Position numbers and translations under genes: made by a program
Source: Mycobacterium sp. shizuoka-1
GTDB lineage: Bacteria; Actinomycetota; Actinomycetes; Mycobacteriales; Mycobacteriaceae
DNA: 64,000 nt
NCBI RefSeq assembly: GCF_002723835.1
Contig: NZ_BEWG01000001.1
Coordinates: 1-64,000 of the forward strand
Direction of reading: 5' to 3'
Shown here: in pieces, positions 37,317 to 46,730 of the stretch
Position numbering within the stretch: the first letter of the stretch is position 1
Layout: each line of letters begins with the position of its first letter
The notes under the pieces: generated by a model
Database searches by the model: none
Told to the model about the DNA's origin: nothing
Seen by the model: only the letters and a program-made list of their open reading frames with translations

Positions 37317-38402
37317 TTATTTCTTGAAGCGGCCGGCGAATCCGCGCAACGGAAGGTCCGCGCTCGTGATCAGTCCCGGCGGAGCCGCCACCACGGCCGG
37401 AATGGCGTTCAGCGCCGGCATGCCGGTGACGGTCATCCCGATCGAGGCGAACGACGCCACATCGGAGAGGTCGACACCCGGCTTGGGGAAGATCATGTGC
37501 TTGTTGTAGACGAACGGGTCGCCGGTGATCTGCGTGATGTAGCAGCCCTTGATATCCCAACTCGGATCGGTGTGCGGGGTCATCTGCCACTCCAAGTGGG
37601 TCTCCACCCGCGGCACTCCGTCGACCATGCCCTGGTACTTGAGATAGTTGCCGCCCAGTGAGCCCTTCGACAGCTGATACCAGCCGAGGTCGACGTCCTT
37701 GGTGCAGGCGCCGAGTTCGTAGGTGAACTTCACCTCGTCGAGTTCGAGGTCGAAGCAATCGGCCATCATCAGCACACTGTCGGCGAAGACCCGGGTGTAC
37801 TTCTCGAGCATGCCGGGCAGGGCCGGGTCGTCAACCGGCAGCCCGTAGCCGACCTCTTTCCAGGTGTCGGCCGAGTGGTGACAGGACACGTCGACCGACT
37901 CGATGGTGGTGATGTTCTCGATCTCGGCGACATCCGACGAGCACACCACGCCGAGGATCTGGTTGACGCCCGGGTTCATGCCGGTGCCGTAGAACGTGGA
38001 ACCGCCTTTCTCACAGGCTTCTTGGAGAAGCACAGAGACCTTCTTGCCGGAATGATGCGGATGGTTGGTGTCGCGGTGCCAGCCGGTGATCCAGTCGGCG
38101 GTGGTGACGATGTTGATACCCGCCTCCAGCACCGCGACGTAGAGGTCCTCGTCGGGGAATACGCCGTGGAAGGTCAGCACGTCGGGCTTGGCCGCGATGA
38201 TCTCGTCGACGGAACCCGTTGCGATGACACCGTTGGGCGCGATGCCGGCGATCTCACCGGCGTCGCGCCCGATCTTCTCCGGCGAGTAGCAGTGCAGGCC
38301 GATCAGCTCCAGGCCACGGTGCTCGCCGATCCGCTTGATCATCTCGGTGCCGACGTTTCCGGTCGCCACCTGGAACACCCGGATCGGGCTATGAGCTGAC
38401 AT
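37317..38402 (-). CDS. Dihydrodipicolinate reductase-like / diaminopentanoate dehydrogenase-like oxidoreductase
   Basis: About 361 residues. The N-terminal NAD(P)-binding Rossmann domain begins IRVFQVATGNVGTEMIKRIG and continues with GSVDEIIAAKPDVLTFHG; the C-terminal domain is of the 2,4-diaminopentanoate dehydrogenase type. Mycobacteria have several paralogues of unknown substrate. ATG 38402 (MSAHSPIRV) overlaps the Rieske gene by 14 bp, so the pair acts together, possibly oxidising and reducing the same compound. Confidence 0.8.
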   Translation of the reverse strand: MSAHSPIRVFQVATGNVGTEMIKRIGEHRGLELIGLHCYSPEKIGRDAGEIAGIAPNGVIATGSVDEIIAAKPDVLTFHGVFPDEDLYVAVLEAGINIVTTADWITGWHRDTNHPHHSGKKVSVLLQEACEKGGSTFYGTGMNPGVNQILGVVCSSDVAEIENITTIESVDVSCHHSADTWKEVGYGLPVDDPALPGMLEKYTRVFADSVLMMADCFDLELDEVKFTYELGACTKDVDLGWYQLSKGSLGGNYLKYQGMVDGVPRVETHLEWQMTPHTDPSWDIKGCYITQITGDPFVYNKHMIFPKPGVDLSDVASFASIGMTVTGMPALNAIPAVVAAPPGLITSADLPLRGFAGRFKK

Positions 38403-39399
38403 GGGCGGGTTCTCCTTGGTGGTCGGATACATAGAACTGGTTGGCCCACTGGCGGATTGCGGTGAAGCCGTCGAACTCGGTGGTCGCCAGCGCGGGCCGA
38501 TGGGTGTAGCGCTGGTGTTGCCAGATCTCGATGTCGGCGGCGAACTGGTCGATCACGTCGTGGGCGAACGCTTGTGCCTTGGCCTGCGCCTTCGGGCTGT
38601 CGTCGCCGGGCTTTCGGCCGATGTAGACCATGAATCGGACGTCGGAGGTGAACTCGTCGACCGGGGTGATCGCCGAGATGGTGCGGTTGTCCACCATGCC
38701 CCAGCTCTTGGTGACCGCGACGCCCAGCCCGCCGTTGATCGCTTCGACGCCGCTGTTCACGTCGTCGATGATCTGACCTTCGTCACCCTCGAAGGTGATC
38801 GTGAAATCCACGTAGGACACCGGCTCGTCGAAGTCGTGCCGGGTGAACAGCGGCACGATGGGCGTCTGGTGCACGAACTTGAAATGGGCGAAGTCCACGC
38901 CGTTTTCGAGCACATACTGCGGATGCAATTCGAGCTGAGGTCGGTACAGCCGGGCCTGCGGGTAGTAGTCGGCGGCGGTCTTGTCGTCCCCGAAATCGGC
39001 GAAGATGTCCGGCGCTTCGAAATACGGTTCACGCCCTGCGACGTCGTGCCAGATGTACACCGACGAATTGCGCTCGACCACAGGATAAGTGGGAATACGG
39101 CGGCCGCGGTTGGGCCTGTCCTGGTAGGGGATGCAGACGTTGCGGCCCTCATGGTTCCACTGCCAGCCATGGAACGGGCACTGAATCACCTCGCCGACCA
39201 CTTGGCCGCCGTAGCCGAGGTGGGCGCCCAGGTGCTCGCAGTAGGCGTCCATCACCGTCAGTGCGCCGGACTGCGCGCGCCAGGCGACCATGTCGGTGTC
39301 GAAGTACTTCATCCGATGCACATCGCCCACCGCGATCTCGTCGGACCAGGCGACCTGGAACCAGCCGGTGGGCTTCATCGAGAGGGACGGTTTGGCCAC
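38389..39399 (-). CDS. Rieske [2Fe-2S] oxygenase, KshA-like
   Basis: About 336 residues. The N-terminal Rieske cluster ligands are Cys54-His56 (CEHLGAHLG) and Cys74-His77 (CPFHGW); the C-terminal catalytic domain has the mononuclear-iron region NGVDFAHFKFVHQTP. The overall layout is that of 3-ketosteroid 9-alpha-hydroxylase-type oxygenases. The substrate is unknown; no ferredoxin reductase is nearby. GTG 39399 is the likely transcription start. A divergent TetR gene 59 bp away and an operator in the promoter spacer point to substrate induction. Confidence 0.86.
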   Translation of the reverse strand: MAKPSLSMKPTGWFQVAWSDEIAVGDVHRMKYFDTDMVAWRAQSGALTVMDAYCEHLGAHLGYGGQVVGEVIQCPFHGWQWNHEGRNVCIPYQDRPNRGRRIPTYPVVERNSSVYIWHDVAGREPYFEAPDIFADFGDDKTAADYYPQARLYRPQLELHPQYVLENGVDFAHFKFVHQTPIVPLFTRHDFDEPVSYVDFTITFEGDEGQIIDDVNSGVEAINGGLGVAVTKSWGMVDNRTISAITPVDEFTSDVRFMVYIGRKPGDDSPKAQAKAQAFAHDVIDQFAADIEIWQHQRYTHRPALATTEFDGFTAIRQWANQFYVSDHQGEPAHVSS

Positions 39400-39406
39400 G
39401 CTGGCG

Positions 39407-39435
39407 AGTCTAGAAACACTTCATAGAGGTGTCAA
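39407..39435 (-). promoter_or_regulatory. Leaderless promoter TTGACA-17-TAGACT of the Rieske operon
   Basis: On the minus strand TTGACA (39430-39435) is a perfect -35 box, 17 bp from TAGACT (39407-39412), which ends 7 nt before GTG 39399. This is the best consensus promoter seen in the window. Confidence 0.78.
39416..39432. promoter_or_regulatory. TetR operator ACACTTC-ATA-GAGGTGT
   Basis: Seven-bp arms with one mismatch around a 3-bp centre, located within the -35/-10 spacer of the Rieske promoter and just before the TetR -10 box. Occupancy would block both promoters. Confidence 0.65.
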
Positions 39436-39446
39436 TGAATCTGGGT

Positions 39447-39452
39447 TAGGCT
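39447..39452 (+). promoter_or_regulatory. -10 hexamer TAGGCT, leaderless promoter of the TetR gene
   Basis: TAGGCT ends 6 nt before GTG 39459; no Shine-Dalgarno sequence is present. Confidence 0.55.
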
Positions 39453-39458
39453 TTTGGT

Positions 39459-40079
39459 GTGGCGGAAGCGGACAGCGCGCGGCGGCGGCCCAACCGACGG
39501 GGGTCGGCCACCCGGGAGAGCCTGCTCGAGGCCGCTCTCACCGCACTGGCGTCCGGTCAGCCTGGCGCGGTGTCGGCCAACCGCATCGCGAAAGACGCCG
39601 GTGCCACGTGGGGCACCGTGCAATACCAGTTCGGCGACACCGATGGCTTCTGGGCGGCGGTACTGCGCTACACCGCGGAGCGGCGAGCCCACATCTTCAC
39701 CGCACCGGACCCGTCAGCGAGCCTGCGCGACCGGGTGGCCGGCATCATCGACACGCTCTATGACGGGTTGACCAACCGGGACTCGCGCGCGATCGAGAAC
39801 CTGCGGGCTGCGCTGCCGCGCGAGCACGCCGATCTCGAGCGGTTGTATCCACAGACCGCGGCCGAACTGTTCTCCTGGGGCCAGGGGTGGCAGGAGACCT
39901 GCCAGAAGGCGTTCGCCGATCTGCAAGTGGACCCGCAGCGGGTTCGCGAGATGGCCTGGCTCATCCCCGGCGCGATGCGGGGCATCGCCTCGGAGAAACA
40001 GCTCGGCAGCTACGGCGATCTCGACGAAGCCCGGCGCGGGCTGACCAACGCGATCGTCGCCTACCTCGGCTCACGGTAG
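39459..40079 (+). CDS. TetR-family transcriptional regulator
   Basis: About 206 residues from GTG 39459. The helix-turn-helix reads RESLLEAALTALASGQPGAV followed by SANRIAKDAGATWGTVQYQFGDTDGFW; the ligand domain is unassigned. It is divergent from the Rieske oxygenase operon with a shared operator, so it is most likely the local repressor released by the oxygenase substrate or product. It is convergent with isocitrate lyase 2. Confidence 0.86.
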   Translation: MAEADSARRRPNRRGSATRESLLEAALTALASGQPGAVSANRIAKDAGATWGTVQYQFGDTDGFWAAVLRYTAERRAHIFTAPDPSASLRDRVAGIIDTLYDGLTNRDSRAIENLRAALPREHADLERLYPQTAAELFSWGQGWQETCQKAFADLQVDPQRVREMAWLIPGAMRGIASEKQLGSYGDLDEARRGLTNAIVAYLGSR

Positions 40080-40112
40080 TTTCGCGCCGAGATCGACGAA
40101 ATGTCACCGGCT

Positions 40113-40133
40113 TCTCGCACTTTCACGGCGAGA
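40113..40133. terminator. Hairpin between convergent tetR and aceA2
   Basis: TCTCGC pairs with GCGAGA across a 9-nt loop in the 91-bp convergent gap. There is no T-run, so termination is only a possibility. The gap also holds two copies of GCGCCGAGATCG (40084-40095 and 40154-40165). Confidence 0.35.
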
Positions 40134-40170
40134 CGTCGGTTTGGGCGAGGGGTGCGCCGAGATCGGCGGC

Positions 40171-42474
40171 TCAGTCCTGCTTGGCGATCAGCCGTTTGAG
40201 CGCCACCTGGTCGGGGTTGAGCAGCTCGGCGATCCGGTCGTGGTTGACGTCGGCGACGATGATCTCGCCGACGTCCTTGTGGACGTCGCTGAAGATCCCG
40301 TGCGCCTTCATCTTGTCGGCCTGATAGATGTTGTCCTCGGTGGGCGTCACGTAATACACGGCGTCGGCCTTGAACCGGTGCACCATCCACAGGTGGATCA
40401 GTGTCATCAGGCGCTTCTGCCGCAGCTTCTCGGCGAAGGTGTTCTGGTCGCGCACGGTCAGGATGCTGCGACCGTGGCGGTCCTTGATCGGGTCGACGAG
40501 CACATTGGCCAACAGCTCTTCGTCGCCGCCGTCCTCCCGGGCCCCGTAGATGCCGAGCTCGAGCACCTCACCGCCGGCCCGGCGTGGCCGCAGGGACACC
40601 CGCAACTTCTCGCCGAGCTCGTAGTGTTCGCTCCACAGCGCCAGCCACTCTTCGAGGAGCTTCTTGGGCACCTCGGTCTGCACCAGGTGCTGGTGTTGTG
40701 TGGAGCCCTTGCCCATCGACTTCGTCGTGGCGGTGCGGCCCGACGATGCTGCCAGCGCGGCGTCGCTACGCGGACCGCCGACCAGGGTTTGCGGTGTGCG
40801 GTAAGGGGATTCGACCAGCCGCATCTTGCGCTGCAGGCGAGCCAGTGCCAGCATGCCGTCCTGGCGCAGGGCGGTGGCGAACTCCTCGGCCGCCACGCCG
40901 TCGATCTGGTGACCGCCGTAGGTCATGAAGTTGAAGACGAAGCCCATCTTGCCGAGTTCCTCGGGGAAGGCCCGCATATCCTCGTCGGTCATCCCGGTGG
41001 TGTCCCAGTTGAACGAGGGGGAGAGGTTGTAGGCCAGCATCTTGTCCGGGTAGACCGCGTGCACCGCCTCGGCGAATTCACGGGCGTCGGCCAGGTCGGC
41101 GGTCTTGGTCTCCATCCAGAGCAGATCCGCAAACGGTGCGGCAGCAAGGGATTTCGCAATGGCATACGGGATGCCGCCGCGCACCTGGTAGTAGCCCTCG
41201 GGGGTCTTGGCGCGCTCGGGATCCCACGCCGCGTCCACGCCGAGTTCGCGGGCCTTCTCCCGGGCGGCATACAGCGACGCGGTCTTGGCGAACTCCCGCC
41301 ACTGCGCGGCGCTCATGTCGTGCGGTTCGCCTTCGGCCTCACGGAAGGTCAGAAGTTCGGCCACCGCGCCGCCGTAGGTGTCCAGTCCGGCGTCGTCCTG
41401 CCAGGCGTCGACGAACGCCGACTCCACCTTGTCGAACAGCGCGTCCAGCGAGTGCTCCCGGCCCTCGCGCCAGGCCGCGGCCTGCTCGGCGATCTGATCG
41501 GCGATGCCCTGGCGCTGCAGCCAGGCGTCGGCCACCGCGTATTCGCCCTCGGGCAACGCGTACAACAGGTGCCCGTTGAGCTCGGTGACACCCGCCTCGT
41601 AGAAGCGTCGCACCATCGCCAGGAAGCAGGACTTGTAGGGCGGCACCTTGAGGTTCGTCGCTCCCAGCAGGAACGGCTGATCGCGCTCGTCGGCGCGGCT
41701 GTCGATCAGATTGGCCGCCTCGGCGTCGGTGCGGGCCACGATGATTCCCGGCACCTTCATGATGTCGAGCTGGAAGCGGGCGGTGTTGAGTCGCTTGAGT
41801 TGCTCGTCGCTGGGCACCAGCACCTTGCCGCCCTGATGGCCGCACTTCTTGGTGCCCGGACGCTGGTCCTCGATGTGATAGCCCGCCACGCCGGCCTCGA
41901 CAAACCGCCGAATCAGGTTGCGCACGTGAGGATCTCCGCCGTGCCCCGTGTCGGCGTCGGCGATGATGAACGGCCGGTAGTCGACGGCAGGCGTGGCCGC
42001 CCGCTGCTCGGGTGTCATCTGCAACCGGAGATACTGCTGATTGCGGTCGGCGGTCAACAGCGCACGCACCAGACCGGCCGCCTCGTCGGGCACCTGGCTC
42101 AGCGGGTAGCTGGCGAGGTCGGGGCCGGGGTCCTCGGTGGTCGAGCCCTTCGCCGAGGTCGCCCAGCCGCCCAGGTAGATGCCCTCGATACCCATCCGCT
42201 TCATGGTCACCGCCTGGCCCGGCGAGTACGGGCCGAACGTGGTGATGCTCTTCTTGGCGGCGAACAGCTCGCGCAGGCGCTGGTAGAACGCGGTGGAAGC
42301 CTCCCGCGCGACCGAGTAGTCGACCGGGATCGTGCCACGCTGTTCGACCACCTGGTTCGCGGTGTAGAGCCGGGTGATGCCCTCGAACCGCGGACTGTCG
42401 AAGTACTGCTGGGTGTCGGCGACCTCGCGTTGATGAGGCGATTGGGTCTGCGCGCCCGCTTCGATGATGGACAT
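40171..42474 (-). CDS. aceA: Isocitrate lyase 2 (long form)
   Basis: About 767 residues, the long isocitrate lyase 2 of mycobacteria (split as aceAa/aceAb in M. tuberculosis H37Rv, intact here). It cleaves isocitrate to glyoxylate and succinate and can serve as 2-methylisocitrate lyase for propionyl-CoA disposal. The catalytic signature KKCGH is at 209-213 (Cys211), with [12 protein letters not shown] upstream; the extra C-terminal domain (after about 600) is the part reported to bind acyl-CoA activators. Start ATG 42474 (MSIIEAG) with GAGGAG upstream; the open frame before it is non-coding. Confidence 0.95.
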   Translation of the reverse strand: MSIIEAGAQTQSPHQREVADTQQYFDSPRFEGITRLYTANQVVEQRGTIPVDYSVAREASTAFYQRLRELFAAKKSITTFGPYSPGQAVTMKRMGIEGIYLGGWATSAKGSTTEDPGPDLASYPLSQVPDEAAGLVRALLTADRNQQYLRLQMTPEQRAATPAVDYRPFIIADADTGHGGDPHVRNLIRRFVEAGVAGYHIEDQRPGTKKCGHQGGKVLVPSDEQLKRLNTARFQLDIMKVPGIIVARTDAEAANLIDSRADERDQPFLLGATNLKVPPYKSCFLAMVRRFYEAGVTELNGHLLYALPEGEYAVADAWLQRQGIADQIAEQAAAWREGREHSLDALFDKVESAFVDAWQDDAGLDTYGGAVAELLTFREAEGEPHDMSAAQWREFAKTASLYAAREKARELGVDAAWDPERAKTPEGYYQVRGGIPYAIAKSLAAAPFADLLWMETKTADLADAREFAEAVHAVYPDKMLAYNLSPSFNWDTTGMTDEDMRAFPEELGKMGFVFNFMTYGGHQIDGVAAEEFATALRQDGMLALARLQRKMRLVESPYRTPQTLVGGPRSDAALAASSGRTATTKSMGKGSTQHQHLVQTEVPKKLLEEWLALWSEHYELGEKLRVSLRPRRAGGEVLELGIYGAREDGGDEELLANVLVDPIKDRHGRSILTVRDQNTFAEKLRQKRLMTLIHLWMVHRFKADAVYYVTPTEDNIYQADKMKAHGIFSDVHKDVGEIIVADVNHDRIAELLNPDQVALKRLIAKQD

Positions 42475-42924
42475 GGATCTCACGCTCCTCGCTGAGCTGT
42501 TTCCCGCCGGCGACAACCCCCGGACGACGATCTCGATTATCCCGACTCCGTCGCCGGCTGTTGTCGGTTTGGCCCACCACCGGCCGCCGGCGTCGGCGTC
42601 GTTCCGCGGCCTGGTGTCAGCAACTCGCGGCATGCGCGGTGCCCAGCAAATTCGAGACGGGAATTCCGACGGTGGTGTGCGCCGATCGCATGGATATCGG
42701 GGGAGGAGTCCGGAATTGGTTATGCACGAGCGACTTTCGCTGACGCAATTCTGTCCGGCTATTTATTGACGATTGTGACAGAATAATTCGATGACCGAGC
42801 CGATGGCGAATTGTGCCGATGCCGCTCACGCCATTTCGAAATCAGGTACATTCCTGTGGTCCGCCGCACTGTCGGAGGTGAGTGTGGCGGGGTCGTTCCG
42901 CTGGGGTCGGGGTGAGGAGGCGAC
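42475..42924. other. 450-bp intergenic region between aceA2 and the mce unit
   Basis: No supported gene. It holds a GATAAT -10 candidate for aceA (minus, 42536-42541), a TATTCT (minus, 42780-42785) and a TACATT (plus, 42847-42852) that could start the mce message. The part around 42700-42850 is clearly more AT-rich than its surroundings. I see no recognisable RamB or CRP site. Confidence 0.5.
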
Positions 42925-42978
42925 ATGTCCGGCCACAGGCCGTGGGATGACGACCCCGACCGTTGGGTATCGCCGTGA
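42925..42978 (+). CDS. 17-codon ORF coupled to the mce gene
   Basis: Encodes MSGHRPWDDDPDRWVSP. GAGGAGG ends 4 nt before its ATG, and its TGA (42976-42978) overlaps the mce GTG (42975-42977) as GTGA. The mce start has no ribosome site of its own, so translation of Mce probably depends on ribosomes ending here. The peptide itself resembles nothing I recognise. Confidence 0.5.
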   Translation: MSGHRPWDDDPDRWVSP

Positions 42979-44174
42979 GCCGGCGTGAACGGCCACCGCT
43001 GAAGACCGCCGGTGCGCTGTTCCTGGTCCTGATCGTCGGCGTGGTCACGCTGATCTATCTGCAGTTCCGGGGTGACCTGTCGCCGAGCGCGACGTTGACG
43101 ATGGTCTCCAAGCGCGCCGGCCTGGTGATGGATGCGGGATCGAAGGTGACCTACAACGGGGTCATCATCGGGCGGGTGGCCAAGGTCGCCGAGGCCGAGC
43201 GCGACGGTCGGACGATCGCCAAGGTGACCCTCGACGTCGATCCCCGCTATCTGGCCAGCATTCCGTCCAACGTGCATGCCGACATCAAGGCCAGCACGGT
43301 CTTCGGCAACAAATACGTCGCACTGACCACGCCGAAGAACCCGGCGTCGACCCGGCTGTCCAGCTCCGACATCATCGACGCGTCGACGGTCACCACCGAG
43401 TTCAACACCCTCTTCGAGACCGTCACGTCGATCGCCGAGAAGGTCGACCCGGTCAAGCTCAACCTGACGCTGTCGGCGACCGCCGAGGCGCTGAGCGGAC
43501 TGGGCACCAAGTTCGGCCGGTCCTTGGTGAACGGTAACGCCGTGCTCGACGACATCAACCCGCAGATGCCGCAGATCCGCCGCAACGTGGTGGGTCTGGC
43601 CGATCTTGCCGACGTCTACACCAAGGCCAGCCCGGATCTGTGGAGTGCGCTGGACAATCTGGCCACCACCGCACACTCGCTGAATGCCCAGCAGAAGGAC
43701 ATCGACGCTGCGCTGCTGGCTTCGATCGGATTCGGCAACACCGGCGCGGACATCTTCGAACGCAGCAGCCCCTACTTCGTGCGCGCGATGTCGGATCTGA
43801 TCCCCAGTACCCGGCTGCTCGACAAGTACAGCCCCGAATTCTTCTGTGGCATCCGCAACATCGCGCAGGCGGCGCCGGCCGCGCTGGAGGCCTTCGGCGG
43901 CAACGGTTATTCGCTCAACACGGTGACCGAGATCGTCGGGGCACCGAATCCCTACGTCTATCCCGACAATCTGCCCAGGACCAACGGCCAGGGCGGGCCC
44001 GGCGGGGCACCGGGGTGCTGGCAGACGATCGACCGGAACTTCTGGCCGGCGCCTTACCTGGTGGTCGACGACGGTGCCTCGCTGGCGCCCTACAACCACT
44101 TCGAACTCGGCCAGCCGCTGCTCACCGAATATGTCTGGGGCCGCCAGGTCGGGGAGAACACGATCAACCCGTGA
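42975..44174 (+). CDS. Orphan MCE-family protein
   Basis: About 399 residues from GTG 42975. An N-terminal membrane helix (TAGALFLVLIVGVVTLIYLQ) is followed by the MlaD/MCE domain (VSKRAGLVMDAGSKVTYNGV and KASTVFGNKYVALT) and the mycobacterial MCE C-terminal helical domain, closest in form to MceA proteins. MCE proteins form lipid-import conduits, normally encoded as six mce genes behind two yrbE permease genes. None of those is present here, so it is a single orphan that must join another Mce complex or act alone. Confidence 0.88.
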   Translation: MSRRERPPLKTAGALFLVLIVGVVTLIYLQFRGDLSPSATLTMVSKRAGLVMDAGSKVTYNGVIIGRVAKVAEAERDGRTIAKVTLDVDPRYLASIPSNVHADIKASTVFGNKYVALTTPKNPASTRLSSSDIIDASTVTTEFNTLFETVTSIAEKVDPVKLNLTLSATAEALSGLGTKFGRSLVNGNAVLDDINPQMPQIRRNVVGLADLADVYTKASPDLWSALDNLATTAHSLNAQQKDIDAALLASIGFGNTGADIFERSSPYFVRAMSDLIPSTRLLDKYSPEFFCGIRNIAQAAPAALEAFGGNGYSLNTVTEIVGAPNPYVYPDNLPRTNGQGGPGGAPGCWQTIDRNFWPAPYLVVDDGASLAPYNHFELGQPLLTEYVWGRQVGENTINP

Positions 44175-44220
44175 CGGCGGCAGATCGGGTGATCCGACCC
44201 GACGTCGCGCGGTCCGCGGT

Positions 44221-44226
44221 TACCCT
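44221..44226 (+). promoter_or_regulatory. -10 candidate TACCCT upstream of the ferredoxin gene
   Basis: TACCCT fits TANNNT in the 95-bp gap after the mce gene and would give a leader of about 37 nt. Confidence 0.3.
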
Positions 44227-44251
44227 GAGCCGGGCCAACTGAGGGGGCTGA

Positions 44252-44467
<216 letters not shown>

Positions 44468-45883
44468 GTGCCGCTGCGGCGCAGCCTCACCGTCTGGTCG
44501 GCGGTCGGGGTGTCGGTGGCTCTGATGGCCCCGTCGATGGCGATCAACATCAATCCGCAAGGCACCGCCGCCGCTGTGGGCCGGGCGGTGCCGCTGGCCT
44601 TTCTGCTGGCCAGCGTCGGCGTTCTGCTGATCGCGCACACCTTCGTCCGGCTGTCGCAGCGGTTCAGCCACGCCGGCAGCGTGTACGCGTTCGTCGGCCT
44701 CACGCTCGGGCCGCGCGCAGGGAGCGTCGCAGGCTGGCTCAACGCGGGTACCTACGTGTTCTACGGCGTGGTCACGTCCACCGCCGCAGGCATCTTCCTG
44801 ACCGATCTGGCGCGCACGGTGGCCGCTCCCCGCGAATTGCCGGACTGGGTGGCCTACCTGTTCGCCTGGCTGGTGCTCGCCGCGGTGTGGTGGCTCTCGG
44901 TCCGTGAGATCCGTGGTGGCACAACGCTGTTGCTGATCACCGAAGGCCTGACGATCCTGCTGATCCTGGTGGTCGCCGCGATCACGCTCGGGAAGCTGAT
45001 CACCGGACATACTCCCGGCGGGCGGGGAGTGGACATGTCGGTGTTCACCGTCGCCTCGGGCACCTCGGTGTCGACGGTGTTCCTCGGCGTGGTCTTCGGG
45101 TTCCTGTCGTTCGCCGGTTTCGAGGCCGCGGCCACCCTCGGCGAAGAGACGCAAGACCCGCGGCGCAACATTCCCCGGGCCATTCTGGGCACTGCGCTTT
45201 TCGGCGGGGTGTTCTTCGTCGTGGTCACGGCCATCGAGATGATGGCCTTCGGCACCGATGCCGACGGTGTGGCGGCTTTCGTGAAATCCGAAGCGCTGAT
45301 GGGTGATATCGCGCAGCAATACGTCAGCCCGTGGCTGGCGTATGTGATCGTCGTCGGTGCGACGTTCAGCGCAGCGGCGTGCTGTCTGGCCAGTGTCGTC
45401 GGTGCCAGCCGGCTGATCTTCGCGCTGAGCCGTGACGGGTTGGGCCCACGACCGCTGGCTGCTGTGCATCCCGGCCGCAACGTTCCGCACCTCGCCGCGA
45501 CCGCGAGCGTGGTGCTGGTGGCCGCGATCCAGGCGGGCGGCGCGGTGGTGTTGCGGGCCAAGCCCTTCGACGTCTTCAGCATTGCGGCGACGGCCGGCAC
45601 CCTGATCCTGCTGGTGGCGTACGCGCTGACGACCCTGGGCGCTGTTCGGCTGTTGTTCCTCGGCGCGGGTGGTCACATCCGCAAGAGCGAAGTGGTGATC
45701 CCGGTACTCGGTCTGGCGCTGCTGGGATACACCCTGTACCGCAACGTCATTCCGTGGCCACAAGGAAGTGCGCTGTGGGGTCCGGGGTTGGCCGTCGCCG
45801 TGCTGATCGGCGTAGGTGTCGCTGTGCTCTCCCGCCCCGCCGCGGCCCGCGAGGCCGGGGCGAAACTGGCCGCGCAGCGTTAG
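44468..45883 (+). CDS. APC-superfamily amino acid permease
   Basis: About 471 residues with about twelve membrane helices. The first helix holds SAVGVSVALMAPSMAININP, and a middle region has FGFLSFAGFEAAATLGEETQDPRR, a strong APC signature. The substrate is unknown. GTG 44468 follows the ferredoxin stop directly. The gene is convergent with the NlpC/P60-like gene and the two stops overlap by 4 bp (TTAG at 45880-45883). Confidence 0.88.
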   Translation: MPLRRSLTVWSAVGVSVALMAPSMAININPQGTAAAVGRAVPLAFLLASVGVLLIAHTFVRLSQRFSHAGSVYAFVGLTLGPRAGSVAGWLNAGTYVFYGVVTSTAAGIFLTDLARTVAAPRELPDWVAYLFAWLVLAAVWWLSVREIRGGTTLLLITEGLTILLILVVAAITLGKLITGHTPGGRGVDMSVFTVASGTSVSTVFLGVVFGFLSFAGFEAAATLGEETQDPRRNIPRAILGTALFGGVFFVVVTAIEMMAFGTDADGVAAFVKSEALMGDIAQQYVSPWLAYVIVVGATFSAAACCLASVVGASRLIFALSRDGLGPRPLAAVHPGRNVPHLAATASVVLVAAIQAGGAVVLRAKPFDVFSIAATAGTLILLVAYALTTLGAVRLLFLGAGGHIRKSEVVIPVLGLALLGYTLYRNVIPWPQGSALWGPGLAVAVLIGVGVAVLSRPAAAREAGAKLAAQR

Positions 45884-46419
45884 GCGGGCTGGGGGACGGA
45901 GTCTGCCGGCGGCGGCGCGATCTGGGCGTCGGCCGGGACGATGGCGCCGGCCGGCGCGGGGGCGTCCGGAGCAGGGGCCTCGGTGGGTGCCGGCGGCGGC
46001 GGTGCGTCGGGTGCCGGCGGCGGGGCGAGCGGATCGGTCATCTCGTCGGCCGGCATCGGCAGGTACATGTGGTGGGTGAACTGCGGCTGGTAGGCACCGC
46101 CGCCACCGATGCGGACGCCACCGCCCTCCCCGCTGGACACCGGGGTGCCGTCGGGCAGCGTGACCGCGGTGTGGCGGCCGTTCCAGCCGATCACCAGAGA
46201 GTTGGGCGCGGTTCCGTAATGAAACCCGCGGGCGAGCAGGGCGGCTTCCTCGTTGCCGGTGTGGAACCGGCTGCCGAACGCGGGCCTACCGGTGGCCACA
46301 TTGGACACCCAGGAAGCCAGCCCTGAGCAGTCGGTGCCGGCCGGACTGTCCCCACCGGGGATGTACGGCGTACCCGACACCTGACTGATCAGGGTCATCA
46401 ACGTCGCGATTGCAAACAT
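45880..46419 (-). CDS. NlpC/P60-like envelope protein
   Basis: About 179 residues from ATG 46419. The N-terminal 120 residues hold GTDCSGLASWVSNVATG (Cys31) and GWNGRHTAVTLPDG (His83), the Cys-His pair expected for an NlpC/P60-type peptidase, as in mycobacterial peptidoglycan hydrolases and phage tail proteins. A Pro/Ala-rich tail of about 55 residues follows. No clear signal peptide is present at this start. TACTTT lies 7 nt upstream. The frame's start at 46506 is less likely. Confidence 0.72.
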   Translation of the reverse strand: MFAIATLMTLISQVSGTPYIPGGDSPAGTDCSGLASWVSNVATGRPAFGSRFHTGNEEAALLARGFHYGTAPNSLVIGWNGRHTAVTLPDGTPVSSGEGGGVRIGGGGAYQPQFTHHMYLPMPADEMTDPLAPPPAPDAPPPPAPTEAPAPDAPAPAGAIVPADAQIAPPPADSVPQPA

Positions 46420-46730
46420 GTGGCCGAAAGTAACAACTAATTTGCGCGCGTACCAAAGTCTGTGCTTTCCACCACGTTTCGCAAATTTGTGTGTCCCACA
46501 CAACAATTACCGTGATAAATCAGAACTGAATCGGCTGATGCGACTTTGCGCGATGTGCGAATTAAACGACATCACAACATATTTCGGCAAGTCTGGTCTG
46601 CCGGACATGCGAAGGCCGAGTGTTCGACACCAGTGCTGGTGGCCGCTCGTCGTGATACGGATGTGACGACTTGATCGATTCAGGCGAGGTCAAAACGGTG
46701 CGGCGCCGTGACCGCGGAGCGCACTCGGCG
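46420..46730. other. 311-bp AT-rich intergenic region with a palindrome
   Basis: No supported gene. Richer in A and T than its surroundings. At 46487-46503 TTGTGTG-TCC-CACACAA forms a perfect 7-bp inverted repeat, about 55 bp upstream of the NlpC/P60-like -10 box, a possible regulator site. Confidence 0.5.
46427..46432 (-). promoter_or_regulatory. -10 hexamer TACTTT, leaderless promoter of the NlpC/P60-like gene
   Basis: Minus-strand TACTTT ends 7 nt before ATG 46419; TTGGTA 18 bp further upstream (46451-46456) could serve as -35. Confidence 0.5.

Noticed and set aside
40141..42495. 784-codon open frame on the plus strand opposite isocitrate lyase 2
   Set aside because: Shadow of a conserved enzyme gene; composition is Gly/His/Val/Leu-rich with no motif.
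42791..42988. 65-codon frame starting MTEPMANCADAAHAISKSG before the mce gene
   Set aside because: No ribosome site, overlaps the better-supported 17-codon ORF in another frame, and has no recognisable similarity.
46418..46666. 82-codon plus-strand frame in the AT-rich gap
   Set aside because: Starts inside the NlpC/P60-like start codon, has no ribosome site and an atypical composition.
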